From Amycolatopsis vastitatis (GTDB lineage: Bacteria > Actinomycetota > Actinomycetes > Mycobacteriales > Pseudonocardiaceae), in the NCBI RefSeq assembly GCF_002234595.1, contig NZ_NMUL01000003.1, forward strand, positions 1-63,770: a stretch of DNA of 63,770 bases, read 5' to 3'. The position numbers and the translations under genes were made by a program. The notes under the pieces are model-generated. The model was not told the origin of the DNA, ran no database searches, and saw only the letters and a list, made by a program, of their open reading frames with translations. Positions within the stretch are counted from its first letter, which is position 1, and each line of letters begins with the position of its first letter. This document shows, in pieces, positions 1-13,266 of this stretch.

Positions 1-948
1 CTCGACCTCGAGCGAGCCACCATCACCAACACCGCCGGCCCCGCGCTATACGCCGATCGCCTCCGCACCGACACCAACCTGTACATGAACGACGCCAAAA
101 TCACCGGCACCAAAGAAGACGGCGCGATCCGGCTAATCGGCGCCCACATCGGCAGCCAAGCCGACCTGCACGTGGCCAAGCTGGACAACAGCTCAGGTCC
201 GCTCCTGGTAATGCAAGAGGCGCAAGTCACCGGGGCGTTGCTGTTCCCGTCGACGGTGGTGTGCCCGGCCAGCCGGCAGGGGATGAGTCGCCGTGACTGC
301 CCTGACAGCGAGCGCATCATCTCAGCCGACGGCTTGACCTACCCCAGCCTGGCCGGGATCTCGTGGCGGCAATGGCTGCACCTGCTGGTCCACCACACCA
401 AGACCTACTGGCCCCAACCCTTCCAGCAACTCGCCGCCACCGAGCGCGCCGCCGGCCACGACAACAACGCCCGCGAAGTGCTCATCACCCAACAACACGA
501 CCTCCGCCGCCGCACCCCTTGGGCTCTAGGCAACCGACTCGCACGCGGGCGACACGCACTCTGGGGCTGGCTCGGCCGCTACGGCTACCGCGCCCACCGC
601 CTCGTCACCGCCCTCGCCGTCGTCCTCACCCTCGCCGCCACACTCAGCCTGCTCGCCGGGCACGTCACCACCCACCCCGGCCACCACGCCGCCGAACGCA
701 TCCCACCCGCCACCGCAAAAACCGCCGACCCCGGCACACCCTGCTCCCCCGTCGAACTCATCGGCCTCGGCATCGACCGCGGACTCCCCCTCGGCACCAC
801 CGGCATCCGCGCCCACTGCGACCTCGACACCACCACCGGATGGGGCCAAACCTTCACCGCCACCCTCTGGGCACTCCAAGCCCTCCTCTGGGGCCTGGCC
901 ACCCTCGCCATCGCCGCCTACACCGGCCTCGTCCGCAAACCCACCTGA
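1..948 (+). CDS. C-terminal part of a pentapeptide-like membrane protein (5' end outside window)
   Basis: The reading frame is open from the first base of the window to a stop at 946-948, so the start lies upstream. The first ~70 residues have a degenerate repeat of the type (G-A)-x-I-G-(S/G)-x-x-x-L, as in large actinobacterial proteins often annotated as membrane-associated oxidoreductases. A segment ending QLAATERAAGHDNNAREVL follows; it resembles the conserved C-terminal part of that family. Two hydrophobic segments lie at about 600-660 and 860-930, separated by a loop with two cysteines. The encoded product therefore probably ends in a two-helix membrane anchor. Biochemical function is unknown; the oxidoreductase label in this family is historical and I see no redox motif. 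Confidence 0.7.
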   Translation, partial: LDLERATITNTAGPALYADRLRTDTNLYMNDAKITGTKEDGAIRLIGAHIGSQADLHVAKLDNSSGPLLVMQEAQVTGALLFPSTVVCPASRQGMSRRDCPDSERIISADGLTYPSLAGISWRQWLHLLVHHTKTYWPQPFQQLAATERAAGHDNNAREVLITQQHDLRRRTPWALGNRLARGRHALWGWLGRYGYRAHRLVTALAVVLTLAATLSLLAGHVTTHPGHHAAERIPPATAKTADPGTPCSPVELIGLGIDRGLPLGTTGIRAHCDLDTTTGWGQTFTATLWALQALLWGLATLAIAAYTGLVRKPT

Positions 949-1104
949 CCACCGCCGCCACGCTCGCAAGGCTCGTACCTCGGCAAACGAATAGGGCACC
1001 TTCGAAACTGTCTTTGGGCCGAGCTGCCCTCGTGATCGGGGCTCACGCCGTCGACCAACGCGCCGCTAAGGACACCCTGTGCTGTTCCTCCTGGTCAAGT
1101 CACC

Positions 1105-1872
1105 TCACTCCTGCGGCGTTCGGCCGCCTACAGCCGTCTCAGAGAGGACGACTGGAACAGGAAGCAGGCGCACCCACATCGGTTCCCCAGCGTTTGGCAC
1201 AACGTCTGGCATCCCAACGGTCCATCCGAGCGGCCACGATGAACGCTCGAAGGCCGGCTTCGCAGGGTCTACCCGAACACGCGCCTCACGAGCGCAAGCC
1301 GCCGTATCGAAGGTCGCCACGTTGAACAGGGCGTTGCCGGCGAAGGCCGCCTTGTGGAACCAGGCGGCGCCGGCGAAGGCCGCCTTGTCGAACCGGACGT
1401 CGCCGGCGAAGTCCGCCTCGTAGAACCAGGCGGCGCCGGCGAAGGCCGCCCCGTCGAACCGGACGTTGTCGGCGAAGGTCACCTCGTTGAACACGGCTTC
1501 CCCGGTGAAGGCCGTTCCGTTGAACCGGGCATCGTCGGCGAAGGCCGCCCCGTCGAACCGAGCGTCGCCGGCGAAAGTCGCCTTGTGGAACCAGGCGGCG
1601 CCAGCGAAGGCCGCCCCGTCGAACCGGGCGTCGCCGGCGAAAGTCGTGTTGGCAAAACCGGCCGCGTTGATCTGGCAGTCAGTGAGGTCGAGTTCGATCA
1701 GGGCGGCGCTGGTGAGGTCGAGGTTGATGTCTTTCCAGAAGGTTTTTGCGGGTCGTTTCGGGTCGATGCCCGGTTTGAGGTGTGTGGCCAGGATGCGCTC
1801 GGCTGTGAGACGGACCTCTCGCTCCTGCCGGGCGTCGTCGTCAAGTTCGGCCACGGTCGGCGACTGGGTCAC
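1105..1872 (-). pseudogene. Truncated pentapeptide-repeat protein remnant
   Basis: The conserved segment ARQEREVRLTAERILATHL, followed by a WKDINLDLTSA-type linker and about 25 A(D/N)LxF-like pentapeptide units (for example FDGAA, FAGDA), identifies the C-terminal half of the actinobacterial pentapeptide-repeat family. Full-length relatives usually begin with two membrane helices and a helical domain; neither is present. The frame can be opened up to 2163, but that would read into the tRNA-Ala gene, so the true start, if any, is GTG at 1872 or GTG at 1854. I see no good ribosome-binding site. The last ~55 residues have no repeat and look like out-of-family sequence. I call it a decayed fragment; a short functional repeat protein is the alternative. 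Confidence 0.55.
1311..1665 (-). repeat. Degenerate 15-base tandem repeats encoding pentapeptides
   Basis: Units built on GCCGGCGAAGGCC-like 15-mers recur about every 15-45 bases. They correspond to the pentapeptide units of the remnant gene. This is coding repetition, not a CRISPR or intergenic repeat. Confidence 0.6.
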
Positions 1873-2056
1873 TCGACCACGCGGGCCGCGCTGCGGTACC
1901 AGCGCGCACGCCGCGAGCGTGACCACTCGATCGCCGACGCGATGAATCGCAACATCGAGTCCGCGCGCCGGCGCCCGCAGGGCAAACGCGCCCGAAAGCG
2001 TGGTCGTCGGCGGGGCGAGGGGCACGCAGGGGACACGGCGGGCGACACGGCCGCCT

Positions 2057-2112
2057 GACACGACGAAGGCCAGGTGAGAGGAAATACCCTCTGACCTGGC
2101 CTTTGTCGTGTC
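2057..2112 (-). terminator. Long hairpin downstream of tRNA-Ala
   Basis: A 19-base arm (2057-2075) pairs with 2094-2112 with one wobble or mismatch, and the loop region can extend the stem further. It starts 11 bases past the 3' end of tRNA-Ala. No T-run follows on the minus strand, which is common for actinobacterial terminators. Confidence 0.65.
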
Positions 2113-2122
2113 TGCTGCGGTG

Positions 2123-2195
2123 TGGAGCTGAGGGGAATCGAACCCCTGACCCCCGCCTTGCAAAGGCGGTGCTCTACCAATTGAGCTACAGCCCC
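2123..2195 (-). tRNA. alaT: tRNA-Ala (anticodon TGC)
   Basis: The 73-base minus-strand cloverleaf has a 7-bp acceptor stem (GGGGCTG / CAGCTCC with one G-T pair), a D-loop AGCTCAATTGGTAGAGC, an anticodon loop TTTGCAA giving TGC, and a T-arm GGGGTTCGATTCCCC. CCA is not encoded. It lies downstream of tRNA-Ile and gyrA on the same strand, as in mycobacteria. Confidence 0.97.
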
Positions 2196-2225
2196 GGACG
2201 CGGGCGGCGCACCGCCCGCGGAAGA

Positions 2226-2393
2226 TCAGTTGTGGGACGCGCCTGCGGGCTTGGCCGGAGTCGTGCCGTTGTTGGAGGGGACGGGCGCGGTCGCCTCGCG
2301 CCAGAGGTCGGCTTCGGCCTTGGCCGCCTTGTTGCGCTTGACGACGAACAGAACGCCGCCCGCGATGACCGCGAGTGCCAGCAGCTTCTTCAC
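2226..2393 (-). CDS. DLW-39 family small membrane protein
   Basis: A 55-residue protein starting at GTG 2393 with a purine-rich GAAGGGGG ribosome-binding site. It starts VKKLLALAVIAGGVLFVVKR, a single N-terminal hydrophobic helix with positively charged flanks. It then has the family signature ADLW within EADLWREAT and a polar P/T/N-rich tail. The DLW-39 family is a short actinobacterial family named for this motif; its function is unknown. The gene sits between the two tRNA genes in the direction of gyrA transcription. The product is probably anchored in the cytoplasmic membrane with the tail in the cytoplasm or periplasm; topology cannot be decided from sequence alone. Confidence 0.88.
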   Translation of the reverse strand: MKKLLALAVIAGGVLFVVKRNKAAKAEADLWREATAPVPSNNGTTPAKPAGASHN

Positions 2394-2470
2394 CGAAGCC
2401 CCCTTCTCAGCTTGCTTCCCTTACCCCGCGATGTTACTGCACCGGTCCGGCCCGGTGTCGGGCGCCGGTG

Positions 2471-2484
2471 GTTCCACGTGGAAC
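2471..2484. other. parS: parS-like ParB-binding site
   Basis: GTTCCACGTGGAAC is a perfect 14-bp palindrome and a symmetric variant of the canonical GTTTCACGTGAAAC. It is intergenic and about 10 kb from oriC, within the usual parS zone. Confidence 0.75.
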
Positions 2485-2676
2485 CAAGAGTTCGCAGGTA
2501 ACGCACGTCACACAGGAGGCGAAATACCGGGCGCGCGTGTCTCGTTGTACCCACTGGTCGGTGTGCCCACCGTGTCCCCCGGGCCGCACCCATCGCCATC
2601 GCGGAGTTCCGCTCGGCTGGAGCCGCGATGAGCGTTTCGCCGAGAGGCGACCGTGACGCACGCCGACCGCGACAAC

Positions 2677-2712
2677 TCAGCCCTGCCGGACTTCTCTTCC
2701 CGGCAGGGCTGA
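2677..2712 (-). terminator. Second hairpin downstream of tRNA-Ile
   Basis: A perfect 13-bp stem (2677-2689 with 2700-2712) encloses a 10-base loop. It has no T-run but is very stable; it is a back-up terminator for the gyrA/tRNA-Ile transcript or a symmetrical barrier. Confidence 0.6.
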
Positions 2713-2747
2713 CCTGTATCCGGGACAGACCAGGCCGGCGGGGCACG

Positions 2748-2780
2748 AAAAAACCGGCCCGTGAGAGTCACGAACCGGTT
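2748..2780 (-). terminator. Intrinsic terminator of tRNA-Ile
   Basis: On the minus strand a 13-base arm (2780-2768) pairs with 2764-2752 around a CTC loop with two mismatches. Six T residues (2753-2748) follow at once. It starts 8 bases after the tRNA-Ile 3' end, a textbook rho-independent layout. Confidence 0.85.
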
Positions 2781-2787
2781 CGTTCTG

Positions 2788-2861
2788 TGGGCCTACCAGG
2801 ACTTGAACCTGGGACCTCTTCGTTATCAGCGAAGCGCTCTAACCGCCTGAGCTATAGGCCC
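2788..2861 (-). tRNA. ileT: tRNA-Ile (anticodon GAT)
   Basis: The 74-base minus-strand cloverleaf has acceptor GGGCCTA / TAGGCCC, a D-arm AGCTCAGGCGGTTAGAGC, an anticodon loop CTGATAA giving GAT, and a T-arm CCAGGTTCAAGTCCTGG. CCA is not encoded. It follows the DUF3566 gene by 49 bases, as ileT follows Rv0007 in mycobacteria. Confidence 0.97.
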
Positions 2862-2910
2862 TTGAACGAGAAGAACCTTACAGGACCCCCGAAGGGGCCC
2901 TGCAACCGGG

Positions 2911-3588
2911 TCACTCTCGTTCCGACAGGGTGACTTCGAGGCCTCCCGCGAGGTCCGCCGACACGTTGTAGATGAACGCGCTGACCGTGGCCAGTGCCGA
3001 CACCAGGACGATGTTGATCGCGCCCAAGATGGCCGCGATGCCGAACACGCGGCCCGCGCTGATCAGGGGTTCTGCTGGTGCGTTGGCGCCTTCGCCGCCC
3101 ACCAGGGACGAGTACGTGCCGTTCAGCTTGTCCCAGACGCCCATTCCGTCCAGGACCGTGTACAGCACGCCGACCGCTACCAGCCAGACGAAGAACATCG
3201 CCACGCCCAGGACCAGGGACAGCTTCAGGACCGACCACGGGTCGAACCGCTTCACCTGCAGCGAAGCCCGGCGGGGTCCGCGGCCCGGGCGCCGCAGGGC
3301 GCTCGGGCGGGCTCGCTGGGTCGAGGCCGATGGGACGGCCGCCGCTGACGGCTCGGCGGCCGTGTCCGGGCCGCCGAAGAGGCGGGGGGCGGCGCTTCCC
3401 GTCACCACCGGGCGCTCGGCGGCGGCCGGCTGTGTCTCGTCGGCCGACGGCTCGGGTTTGTAGAGCGCCTCGTCCGTGGCCAGCTTGACCGTCGCTTCGG
3501 CGTCGCCTTCCTTGTCGACCCGCTGCCATGGCGGGCTGGCCGCGGTCCCGTTCGAACCCGCTGCCTCGGGATTCTCGGATGGTGTCAC
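2911..3588 (-). CDS. DUF3566 domain membrane protein (Rv0007-like)
   Basis: A 225-residue protein with a GTG start at 3588, preceded by AAGGAC about 10 bases upstream. The first ~105 residues are polar, acidic then Arg/Pro-rich, and probably cytoplasmic and disordered. The C-terminal half is the DUF3566 domain: FDPWSVLKLSL, a first transmembrane helix (about 120-145), a loop containing DGMGVWDKLN, and a second helix (about 180-205) followed by the ending SADLAGGLEVTLSE. This family is always found after gyrA in actinobacteria. Its function is unknown; a role linked to the cell envelope or growth is only inferred from conservation. It lies 47 bases downstream of gyrA and is probably co-transcribed with gyrBA. 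Confidence 0.92.
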   Translation of the reverse strand: MTPSENPEAAGSNGTAASPPWQRVDKEGDAEATVKLATDEALYKPEPSADETQPAAAERPVVTGSAAPRLFGGPDTAAEPSAAAVPSASTQRARPSALRRPGRGPRRASLQVKRFDPWSVLKLSLVLGVAMFFVWLVAVGVLYTVLDGMGVWDKLNGTYSSLVGGEGANAPAEPLISAGRVFGIAAILGAINIVLVSALATVSAFIYNVSADLAGGLEVTLSERE

Positions 3589-3635
3589 GAAGAGTCAGTC
3601 CTTACCCGTGCCGTGGGGCGCTGTCCGTAGTGAAC

Positions 3636-6173
<2,538 letters not shown>

Positions 6174-6240
6174 GAGGTCCTTCTCGGGTGCGGGTGGTCC
6201 AGGCGGGACAAGAGCGGGGGACGCCTACACGTCCAGACGG

Positions 6241-8307
<2,067 letters not shown>

Positions 8308-8405
8308 TCACAGACGGACGAAATCGGTGCGAGCCGAGTCTTGACGTATCTCGGGAGGTCTGGATGCGTTCTCGGGGCATTCAACCGAGCATCGCGCAAC
8401 CCGGG

Positions 8406-9158
8406 TCAGCCGTACGTGTCACGCGGGCCGCGACCCGGCACGTGGCGTGGGCCTTTCCGCCAGCTCGGGGCGGTCGGACCCTGGATCCGCATGCGCTTGA
8501 CGACGCCGTTGCCGACCCCCGCCGCGATCTTGTGCAGCAGCTTTCCCTGCAGCAACCGGAGCTGGGTGGCCCACGCCGTGGAGCTGGCGCGGACGGTCAG
8601 CTCGCCGTCCTTGAGCGCGACCGGCTGCGCGTGCTCGGCGACGTCTTCGCCGACCAGGCGTGCCCACTGCGCGAAGACGCGGGCGCTCGTGACGTTCTCG
8701 TTCCAGCCGCGATCGCTGAGCAGCCGGGAGACGAGCCGGCCGAGCGGCTGCGGGTCGCGCGGGTCGGCGCCCGGTCCCGACCAGCGGCGACGCCGGGGGT
8801 TCTGGCCCCCGCCACCGACAGCGCGACGCCGGTACCCGGGGGACGTGCCGCGCTCCTTCGCCTTGGCCTTGGCGGCCTCGAGCGCCGCGTGCGCGAGGTC
8901 CCGACCGGTGGTCCCATTCGGAGCAGCGCCATTCTCACTCTGCGTACTCGACGCGGGCTTCTCGACCGGGTTATCCCCCGCGCGGGGGGTGTCAAGCGGC
9001 CGATTCGGCGTTTTGGTGACGCGCGGCGATAACTCGGGCACGGGTTTATCCACACTGTCCACAGGTTTGTCCCCAGATCGGTGGGTAACTGCTGTGTCGG
9101 CGATCACACCGGGTGCCCGATTCGATCTTGCCGCTCTCCGTCCGCGCTGTTCAGCCAC
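8406..9158 (-). CDS. dciA: DUF721 helicase-loader protein DciA
   Basis: The C-terminal ~110 residues carry the DUF721 domain: [14 protein letters not shown], then [20 protein letters not shown], a short Asp-Gly-Glu-Leu turn, and [19 protein letters not shown]721 is DciA, the ancestral partner and loader of the replicative helicase DnaB; the mycobacterial orthologue is Rv0004. The N-terminal ~120 residues are basic, low-complexity and probably disordered, with the tetrapeptide DKPV occurring twice. The gene overlaps the end of recF: GTG 9158 gives an 8-base overlap, and ATG 9173 is also possible. It is probably translated together with recF. The DKPV-coding DNA itself contains DnaA-box sequences (see the separate entry). 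Confidence 0.88.
   Translation of the reverse strand: MAEQRGRRAARSNRAPGVIADTAVTHRSGDKPVDSVDKPVPELSPRVTKTPNRPLDTPRAGDNPVEKPASSTQSENGAAPNGTTGRDLAHAALEAAKAKAKERGTSPGYRRRAVGGGGQNPRRRRWSGPGADPRDPQPLGRLVSRLLSDRGWNENVTSARVFAQWARLVGEDVAEHAQPVALKDGELTVRASSTAWATQLRLLQGKLLHKIAAGVGNGVVKRMRIQGPTAPSWRKGPRHVPGRGPRDTYG
9046..9075. promoter_or_regulatory. Cluster of three DnaA-box motifs inside dciA
   Basis: TTATCCACA (9046-9054) directly abuts CTGTCCACA (9055-9063), and TTGTCCCCA follows at 9067-9075. The first is identical to the consensus DnaA box. They lie in the part of dciA that encodes its disordered N-terminal region, 3.6 kb from the core origin. Confidence 0.55.
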
Positions 9159-10305
9159 CCGAAATCTCACCATCCGCCACCACGAACCGGCGGCCGGCCA
9201 GCTCACTGGGCACGTCCTCGTCGACCGCGGCGGTCACCAGCACCTGTTCGGCACTCGCGGCCACCTCGGCCAGCCGGGCCCGGCGCTTGCGGTCCAGCTC
9301 GGCGAACACGTCGTCGAGCAGGAGGACCGGCTCGCCGGCCTCCGCGCGCAGCAGCTCGTAGCTGCCGAGCCGGAGGGCGAGCGCGAACGACCACGACTCG
9401 CCGTGGCTCGCGTAACCCTTGGCCGGCGCCTCGCCCAGGATCAGCTCCAGTTCGTCCCGGTGCGGGCCGACCAGGCTGATCCCGCGCTCGAGTTCGGCCT
9501 TCCTGACTTCCCCGAGCGCCTTGAGTAAGACGTCCTTGAGGACCTCGGGTTGCGCGCGTTCGCCGTCCGGTACGCCGTACGTCTCCGGCAGGGCCGCACC
9601 CAGCGACGACCGGTAGGAGATCTTCGCCGGACGAGAGTCCGGCGCCACCCCCATGTACGCCGAAGCCGCGTACGGCGCGAGATCCGCAACGAGGTTCAGG
9701 CGCGCGGCCAGCAGCTCCGCGCCCGCCACCGCGAGGTGGTCGTCCCAGACCTCGAGCGTCGACAGCGCGTACGGGTCCTCGCGACCCGTACGGCGTTTCC
9801 CGGCCGTCTTGAGCAGGGCGTTTCGCTGCTTCAGCACCTTCTCGTAGTCCGCACGGACCCCCGCGTACCGCGGCGCGCGCAGCACCAGGAGCTCGTCGAG
9901 GAACCGGCGTCGCTCACCCGGGTCGCCACGCACCAGCGCGAGGTCCTCCGGGGAGAACAGCACCGTGCGCAGGATCCCCAGTACGTCACGCGGACGGCCG
10001 ACCGCACCGCGGTTGACCCGGGCGCGGTTCGCCCGGCCGGCGGTGATCTCCAGCTCGACGGTCAGCTCGCGGTCGTCGTTGACCACCGCGACCCGGACCA
10101 GCGCGCGCTCGCAGCCGTGCCGGATCAGCGGCGCGTCCGTCGCGACGCGGTGCGAGCCCAGCGTCGCGACGTACCCGATCGCCTCCAGCAGGTTGGTCTT
10201 GCCGCGGCCGTTCTGGCCGACCAGCACGGTCGGCCCGGGTTCGAGGGCGAGATCGGCCTGGGGCCAGGAGCGGAAGTCGGTGACCTGCAGGTGTCGCAGA
10301 TACAC
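9151..10305 (-). CDS. recF: DNA replication and repair protein RecF
   Basis: A 384-residue SMC-like ATPase that helps load RecA at gapped DNA. Walker A is [11 protein letters not shown] near residue 32, the Walker B/D-loop region is [12 protein letters not shown] near residue 322, and the family start [13 protein letters not shown] is present. The GTG start at 10305 has AAGGAG 9 bases upstream; that ribosome-binding site overlaps the stop codon of gnd, so the two genes are translationally close. The end overlaps dciA. Order dnaN-gnd-recF-dciA on one strand matches mycobacteria. Length is usual for the family. Confidence 0.97.
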   Translation of the reverse strand: MYLRHLQVTDFRSWPQADLALEPGPTVLVGQNGRGKTNLLEAIGYVATLGSHRVATDAPLIRHGCERALVRVAVVNDDRELTVELEITAGRANRARVNRGAVGRPRDVLGILRTVLFSPEDLALVRGDPGERRRFLDELLVLRAPRYAGVRADYEKVLKQRNALLKTAGKRRTGREDPYALSTLEVWDDHLAVAGAELLAARLNLVADLAPYAASAYMGVAPDSRPAKISYRSSLGAALPETYGVPDGERAQPEVLKDVLLKALGEVRKAELERGISLVGPHRDELELILGEAPAKGYASHGESWSFALALRLGSYELLRAEAGEPVLLLDDVFAELDRKRRARLAEVAASAEQVLVTAAVDEDVPSELAGRRFVVADGEISGG

Positions 10306-10315
10306 CCGGAACTCC

Positions 10316-11206
10316 TTATCCGCCGGCCTTCTTCACGGCGTGCCCGCCGAACTGGTTGCGCAGCGCCGCGACCGCGCGCATCGCGGCCGAGTGTTCCTGC
10401 CGAGAGGCGAACCGCGCGAACAGCGCGGCCGAAATGACCGGCGCCGGCACCGCGTTGTTGATCGCCTCTTCCAGCGTCCAGCGGCCCTCGCCCGAGTCCT
10501 CGACGTAGCCTTCGAGGTCGTCCAGCTCCGGGTCCTCGTCGAGCGCGCGCACGAGCAGGTCGAGCAGCCACGACCGGACGACCGTGCCGCGCTGCCAGCC
10601 CTTGATCACCGCGGGCACGTCCTTGACGACCTTCGCCGCCTCGAGGAGTTCGAAACCCTCCGCGAAGGCCTGCATCATGCCGTACTCGATGCCGTTGTGA
10701 ATCATCTTCGCGTAGTGACCCGCGCCGACGTCGCCCGCGTGCGAGAAGCCCTCTTCGCGCGGGCCGTCCGGGCGCAGCGCGTCGAAGATCGGCATCGCCT
10801 TCTCGACGTCGGCGGCCGCGCCGCCGACCATCAGGCCGTAGCCGTTCTCCTTGCCCCACACGCCACCGGAGACGCCGCAGTCGAGGTACCCGATGTTCTT
10901 CGCCGCGAGCAGGTCGGCGTTCAGCTTGTCGTCGGTGTACTTCGAGTTGCCGCCGTCGATCACCATGTCGCCCTCGGCGAGCAGGTTGCCGAGCTCGGTG
11001 ATGGTCTGCCGGGTCGGCTCGCCGGCGGGCACCATGATCCAGACGATCCGCGGAGCGTCCAGTTTGGACACCAGGTCTTCGAGCGACGTCGTGTCGCTGA
11101 CGTCCGGGTTGCGGTCGTAGCCGACCACCTCGTGACCGGCCGCACGCAGCCGCTCACGCATGTTGAAGCCCATCTTGCCCAGGCCGATCAGACCGAGCTG
11201 AACCAT
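10316..11206 (-). CDS. gnd: 6-phosphogluconate dehydrogenase, decarboxylating (short form)
   Basis: The enzyme oxidises 6-phosphogluconate to ribulose 5-phosphate and CO2 in the pentose phosphate pathway. The N-terminal Rossmann fold starts [20 protein letters not shown]. The substrate loop [12 protein letters not shown], the [19 protein letters not shown] segment and the catalytic [24 protein letters not shown] region are all present. At 296 residues it is the short (YqeC/GntZ-like) form, about 170 residues shorter than the E. coli enzyme. The family is usually NAD- or NADP-dependent; specificity cannot be read here. It is embedded between dnaN and recF, a classic actinobacterial arrangement with no known mechanistic link to replication. 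It starts with ATG and a GGGGAT ribosome-binding site. Confidence 0.95.
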   Translation of the reverse strand: MVQLGLIGLGKMGFNMRERLRAAGHEVVGYDRNPDVSDTTSLEDLVSKLDAPRIVWIMVPAGEPTRQTITELGNLLAEGDMVIDGGNSKYTDDKLNADLLAAKNIGYLDCGVSGGVWGKENGYGLMVGGAAADVEKAMPIFDALRPDGPREEGFSHAGDVGAGHYAKMIHNGIEYGMMQAFAEGFELLEAAKVVKDVPAVIKGWQRGTVVRSWLLDLLVRALDEDPELDDLEGYVEDSGEGRWTLEEAINNAVPAPVISAALFARFASRQEHSAAMRAVAALRNQFGGHAVKKAGG

Positions 11207-11238
11207 GAGATCCCCTTACGTGCAAACGAGAAAGCGGG

Positions 11239-12372
11239 TCAGCCCGGCAGGCGGACCGGCATCAGGAGGTAGAGGTAGCCGGGGACGACGTTGCCCTCGG
11301 GGTCGGCGGGCTTGATCAGCGCGGGCCGGTTCGGCGTGGTGAACGTCAGCTCCGCCCGGTCGCTGTGGAGCGCGCCGAGGCCGTCGACGAGGTAACCCGG
11401 GTTGAACGCGATCGTCACCGGCTCACCTTCGTACTCGACCTGAAGCTCCTCTTCGGCGCTTCCCTCGTCGTCACCGCCCGCGGACAACCGCAGCGTGTTG
11501 TCCCCGAACTCCAGTCGTACCTGAGTCCCCCGCTCCGCCACCAGCGAAACGCGCTTGATGCTCTCCGTGAGAGCCGACACGTCGATGACCGCGCGCGACG
11601 TGTGCGACGCGGGCAGCAACTGGCGGTACGGCGGGAACTCCGCGTCGAGCAGGCGGGTCGTCGTGTAGCGCCCGGAACCGGACAGGCCGAGCAGGCCTTC
11701 GCCGCTGGCGAGGGCGAGGCGGATCGTGGCGCCGCTCGCGCCGAGCGTCTTGGCCGCTTCGGCGAGGGTGCGCGCCGGGACGAGCACCGCGGCGTCGGCC
11801 AGCCCCTCGGCCGGCTGCCAGGTGAACTCGCGCATGGCGAGCCGGAACCGGTCGGTCGCGACGAGGGTCAGCGAGCTGCCGGAGATCTCGAGCCGCATGC
11901 CGGTCAGCATCGGCAGCGTGTCGTCCTTGCCCGCGGCGACGACGACCTGGGTGACGGCCTGGCCGAACGCGTCGCCGGCGAGCTCACCCGCGAAGGCGGG
12001 CTGGGACGGCAGCTGCGGGTAGTCCTCGACCGGCATGGTCGGCAGGGAGAAGCGCGCGCTGCCGCACGTGATGGTGGCGCGCGAGCCGTCGACGGAGATC
12101 TCGACCGGCTGCGCGGGCAGCGCCTTGGTGATGTCGGCCAGGAGACGCCCGGAGACCAGCAGGCGGCCGCCGTCGGCGATCGTCGCGGGGACCCCGACCG
12201 TGGCGGAGACCTCGTAGTCGAAGCCCGAGACCGTCAGCGCATCGGTGTCGCCGTCCGAACCGGCGTCGAGGAGGACACCGCCCAGTACCGGCACCGGAGG
12301 CCGGGAGGGGAGGCTTCTGGCCACCCACGCGACGGCGTCGGCGAGCCCGTCACGCTCGACGCGGATCTTCAT
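11239..12372 (-). CDS. dnaN: DNA polymerase III beta sliding clamp
   Basis: The 377-residue processivity clamp, which forms a dimeric ring around DNA and tethers polymerase and other clients. The start is ATG 12372, giving the conserved start [21 protein letters not shown]. An in-frame upstream GTG at 12438 would add an unconserved Arg-rich leader and lacks support. Three clamp domains are recognisable; the [12 protein letters not shown] motif marks domain 2, and the C-terminal [12 protein letters not shown] motif closes the client-binding pocket. AAGGA lies about 8 bases before the start. The gene is separated from dnaA by an 894-base gap holding oriC, so it probably has its own promoter, followed by gnd, recF and dciA. 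Confidence 0.98.
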   Translation of the reverse strand: MKIRVERDGLADAVAWVARSLPSRPPVPVLGGVLLDAGSDGDTDALTVSGFDYEVSATVGVPATIADGGRLLVSGRLLADITKALPAQPVEISVDGSRATITCGSARFSLPTMPVEDYPQLPSQPAFAGELAGDAFGQAVTQVVVAAGKDDTLPMLTGMRLEISGSSLTLVATDRFRLAMREFTWQPAEGLADAAVLVPARTLAEAAKTLGASGATIRLALASGEGLLGLSGSGRYTTTRLLDAEFPPYRQLLPASHTSRAVIDVSALTESIKRVSLVAERGTQVRLEFGDNTLRLSAGGDDEGSAEEELQVEYEGEPVTIAFNPGYLVDGLGALHSDRAELTFTTPNRPALIKPADPEGNVVPGYLYLLMPVRLPG

Positions 12373-13266
12373 GCGCGCATCCTTTCGACGACCGAGCCCT
12401 CTTCGGCTCGGGCTGGGCGACGAGGCCGGCCGGGCCACGTTCTCGCGGGGCAGTGACCGGCTGCCCCCTCCGGCCGGTCCGCCCTCCGCTTGAGCGGCCG
12501 GAGCACGGACCAGGTGCAGGAGTCCACGTTAGGCCGTCGCGGCGGCCCACGTCACCTCGGGCTGCCCTTCGTTTTGTCGACTTGACGACACGATCTCGAG
12601 GCTGTCCCCAACTTCGTCCATCGCCTGTTTTTGTTTTGTTCTCTCTTAGAAGAGATCTAAAGGCAGTAACAGTAGTAAGCGTTGTGGATTGTGTGGATTG
12701 AGCCTGTTTGCGCAGGTCGGAGCACTCGCGGGCGTGTGGAGAACCATGGTGGCAGACCTGTGGGCAGATCGGGGCGTCCGTGGATGGTTTCGGGCGACCC
12801 CCGATTCGTCCACAGCCGGCCCCAGTTGTCCCCACTGTTGTCCCCAGGTGTGGGGTGATCTGTACCCAGGGTCTGGGGGTGCCCGGAGGCGTCCGAATCG
12901 CCCTTCCGAGTGATCGGGCCGTCCTGTGTACAGCTTGTGGGCAACCTGGGGAATCCGCGTGGACAACCGTGTGGATTTCCTGTGGACGGCCTGTGGGCGG
13001 GGTGTGGACCGATTCGGCGTCGTCGCTGGTGGGAGATCCGTTGGTACTGTGGGCAATCCGCCCACACCATGGGGAAACTTCCTTGTGTACAAACAATTTT
13101 CGCGACTTTGCGAAGCACGCGTACACGTGCTTCGCTGCTTCGGGGGCGTACGCGTGCTTCAGACACTCCAACGAGGGCGGTGTCCAATGACGACTGTGCG
13201 CAAAGACGGCAAAGGGGCGTCCACATTGAGCGGACGCCCCGAAGTCGTTGCGGGATAAGGGATGTG
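12373..13266. other. oriC: Origin of replication region oriC (dnaA-dnaN gap)
   Basis: The 894-base dnaA-dnaN spacer is the standard actinobacterial origin position. An AT-rich stretch at about 12627-12680 (runs of T, then ctcttagaagagatctaaag) is the likely unwinding element. It is followed by many 9-base DnaA boxes. On the tgtggaNNN side these include 12683-12691 and 12692-12700 (identical, head to tail), 12735, 12759, 12779, 12936, 12958, 12970, 12981, 12992, 13003 and 13048. In the opposite sense they include 12806, 12826 and 12838. The best matches are CGTGGACAA, TGTGGATTT and TCGTCCACA. No gene is credible here. A small hairpin (12392-12409) lies upstream of dnaN. Confidence 0.92.
13214..13240 (-). 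terminator. dnaA terminator
   Basis: A perfect 9-bp GC-rich stem (13214-13222 with 13232-13240) with a 9-base loop is followed on the minus strand by TTT. It starts 26 bases after the dnaA stop. Confidence 0.85.

Larger units (their letters stand above)
2394..2787. other. Non-coding gap between DLW-39 gene and tRNA-Ile
   Basis: This 394-base gap holds no credible gene. It contains one parS-like palindrome (2471-2484) and two strong hairpins (2677-2712 and 2748-2780) downstream of tRNA-Ile. A promoter for the DLW-39 gene and tRNA-Ala should lie between 2400 and 2670, but I could not pick a -35/-10 pair. Confidence 0.6.

Noticed and set aside
1869..2180. Minus-strand open frame running through tRNA-Ala
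   Set aside because: Its first third is the tRNA sequence; the translated tRNA cannot be part of the protein.
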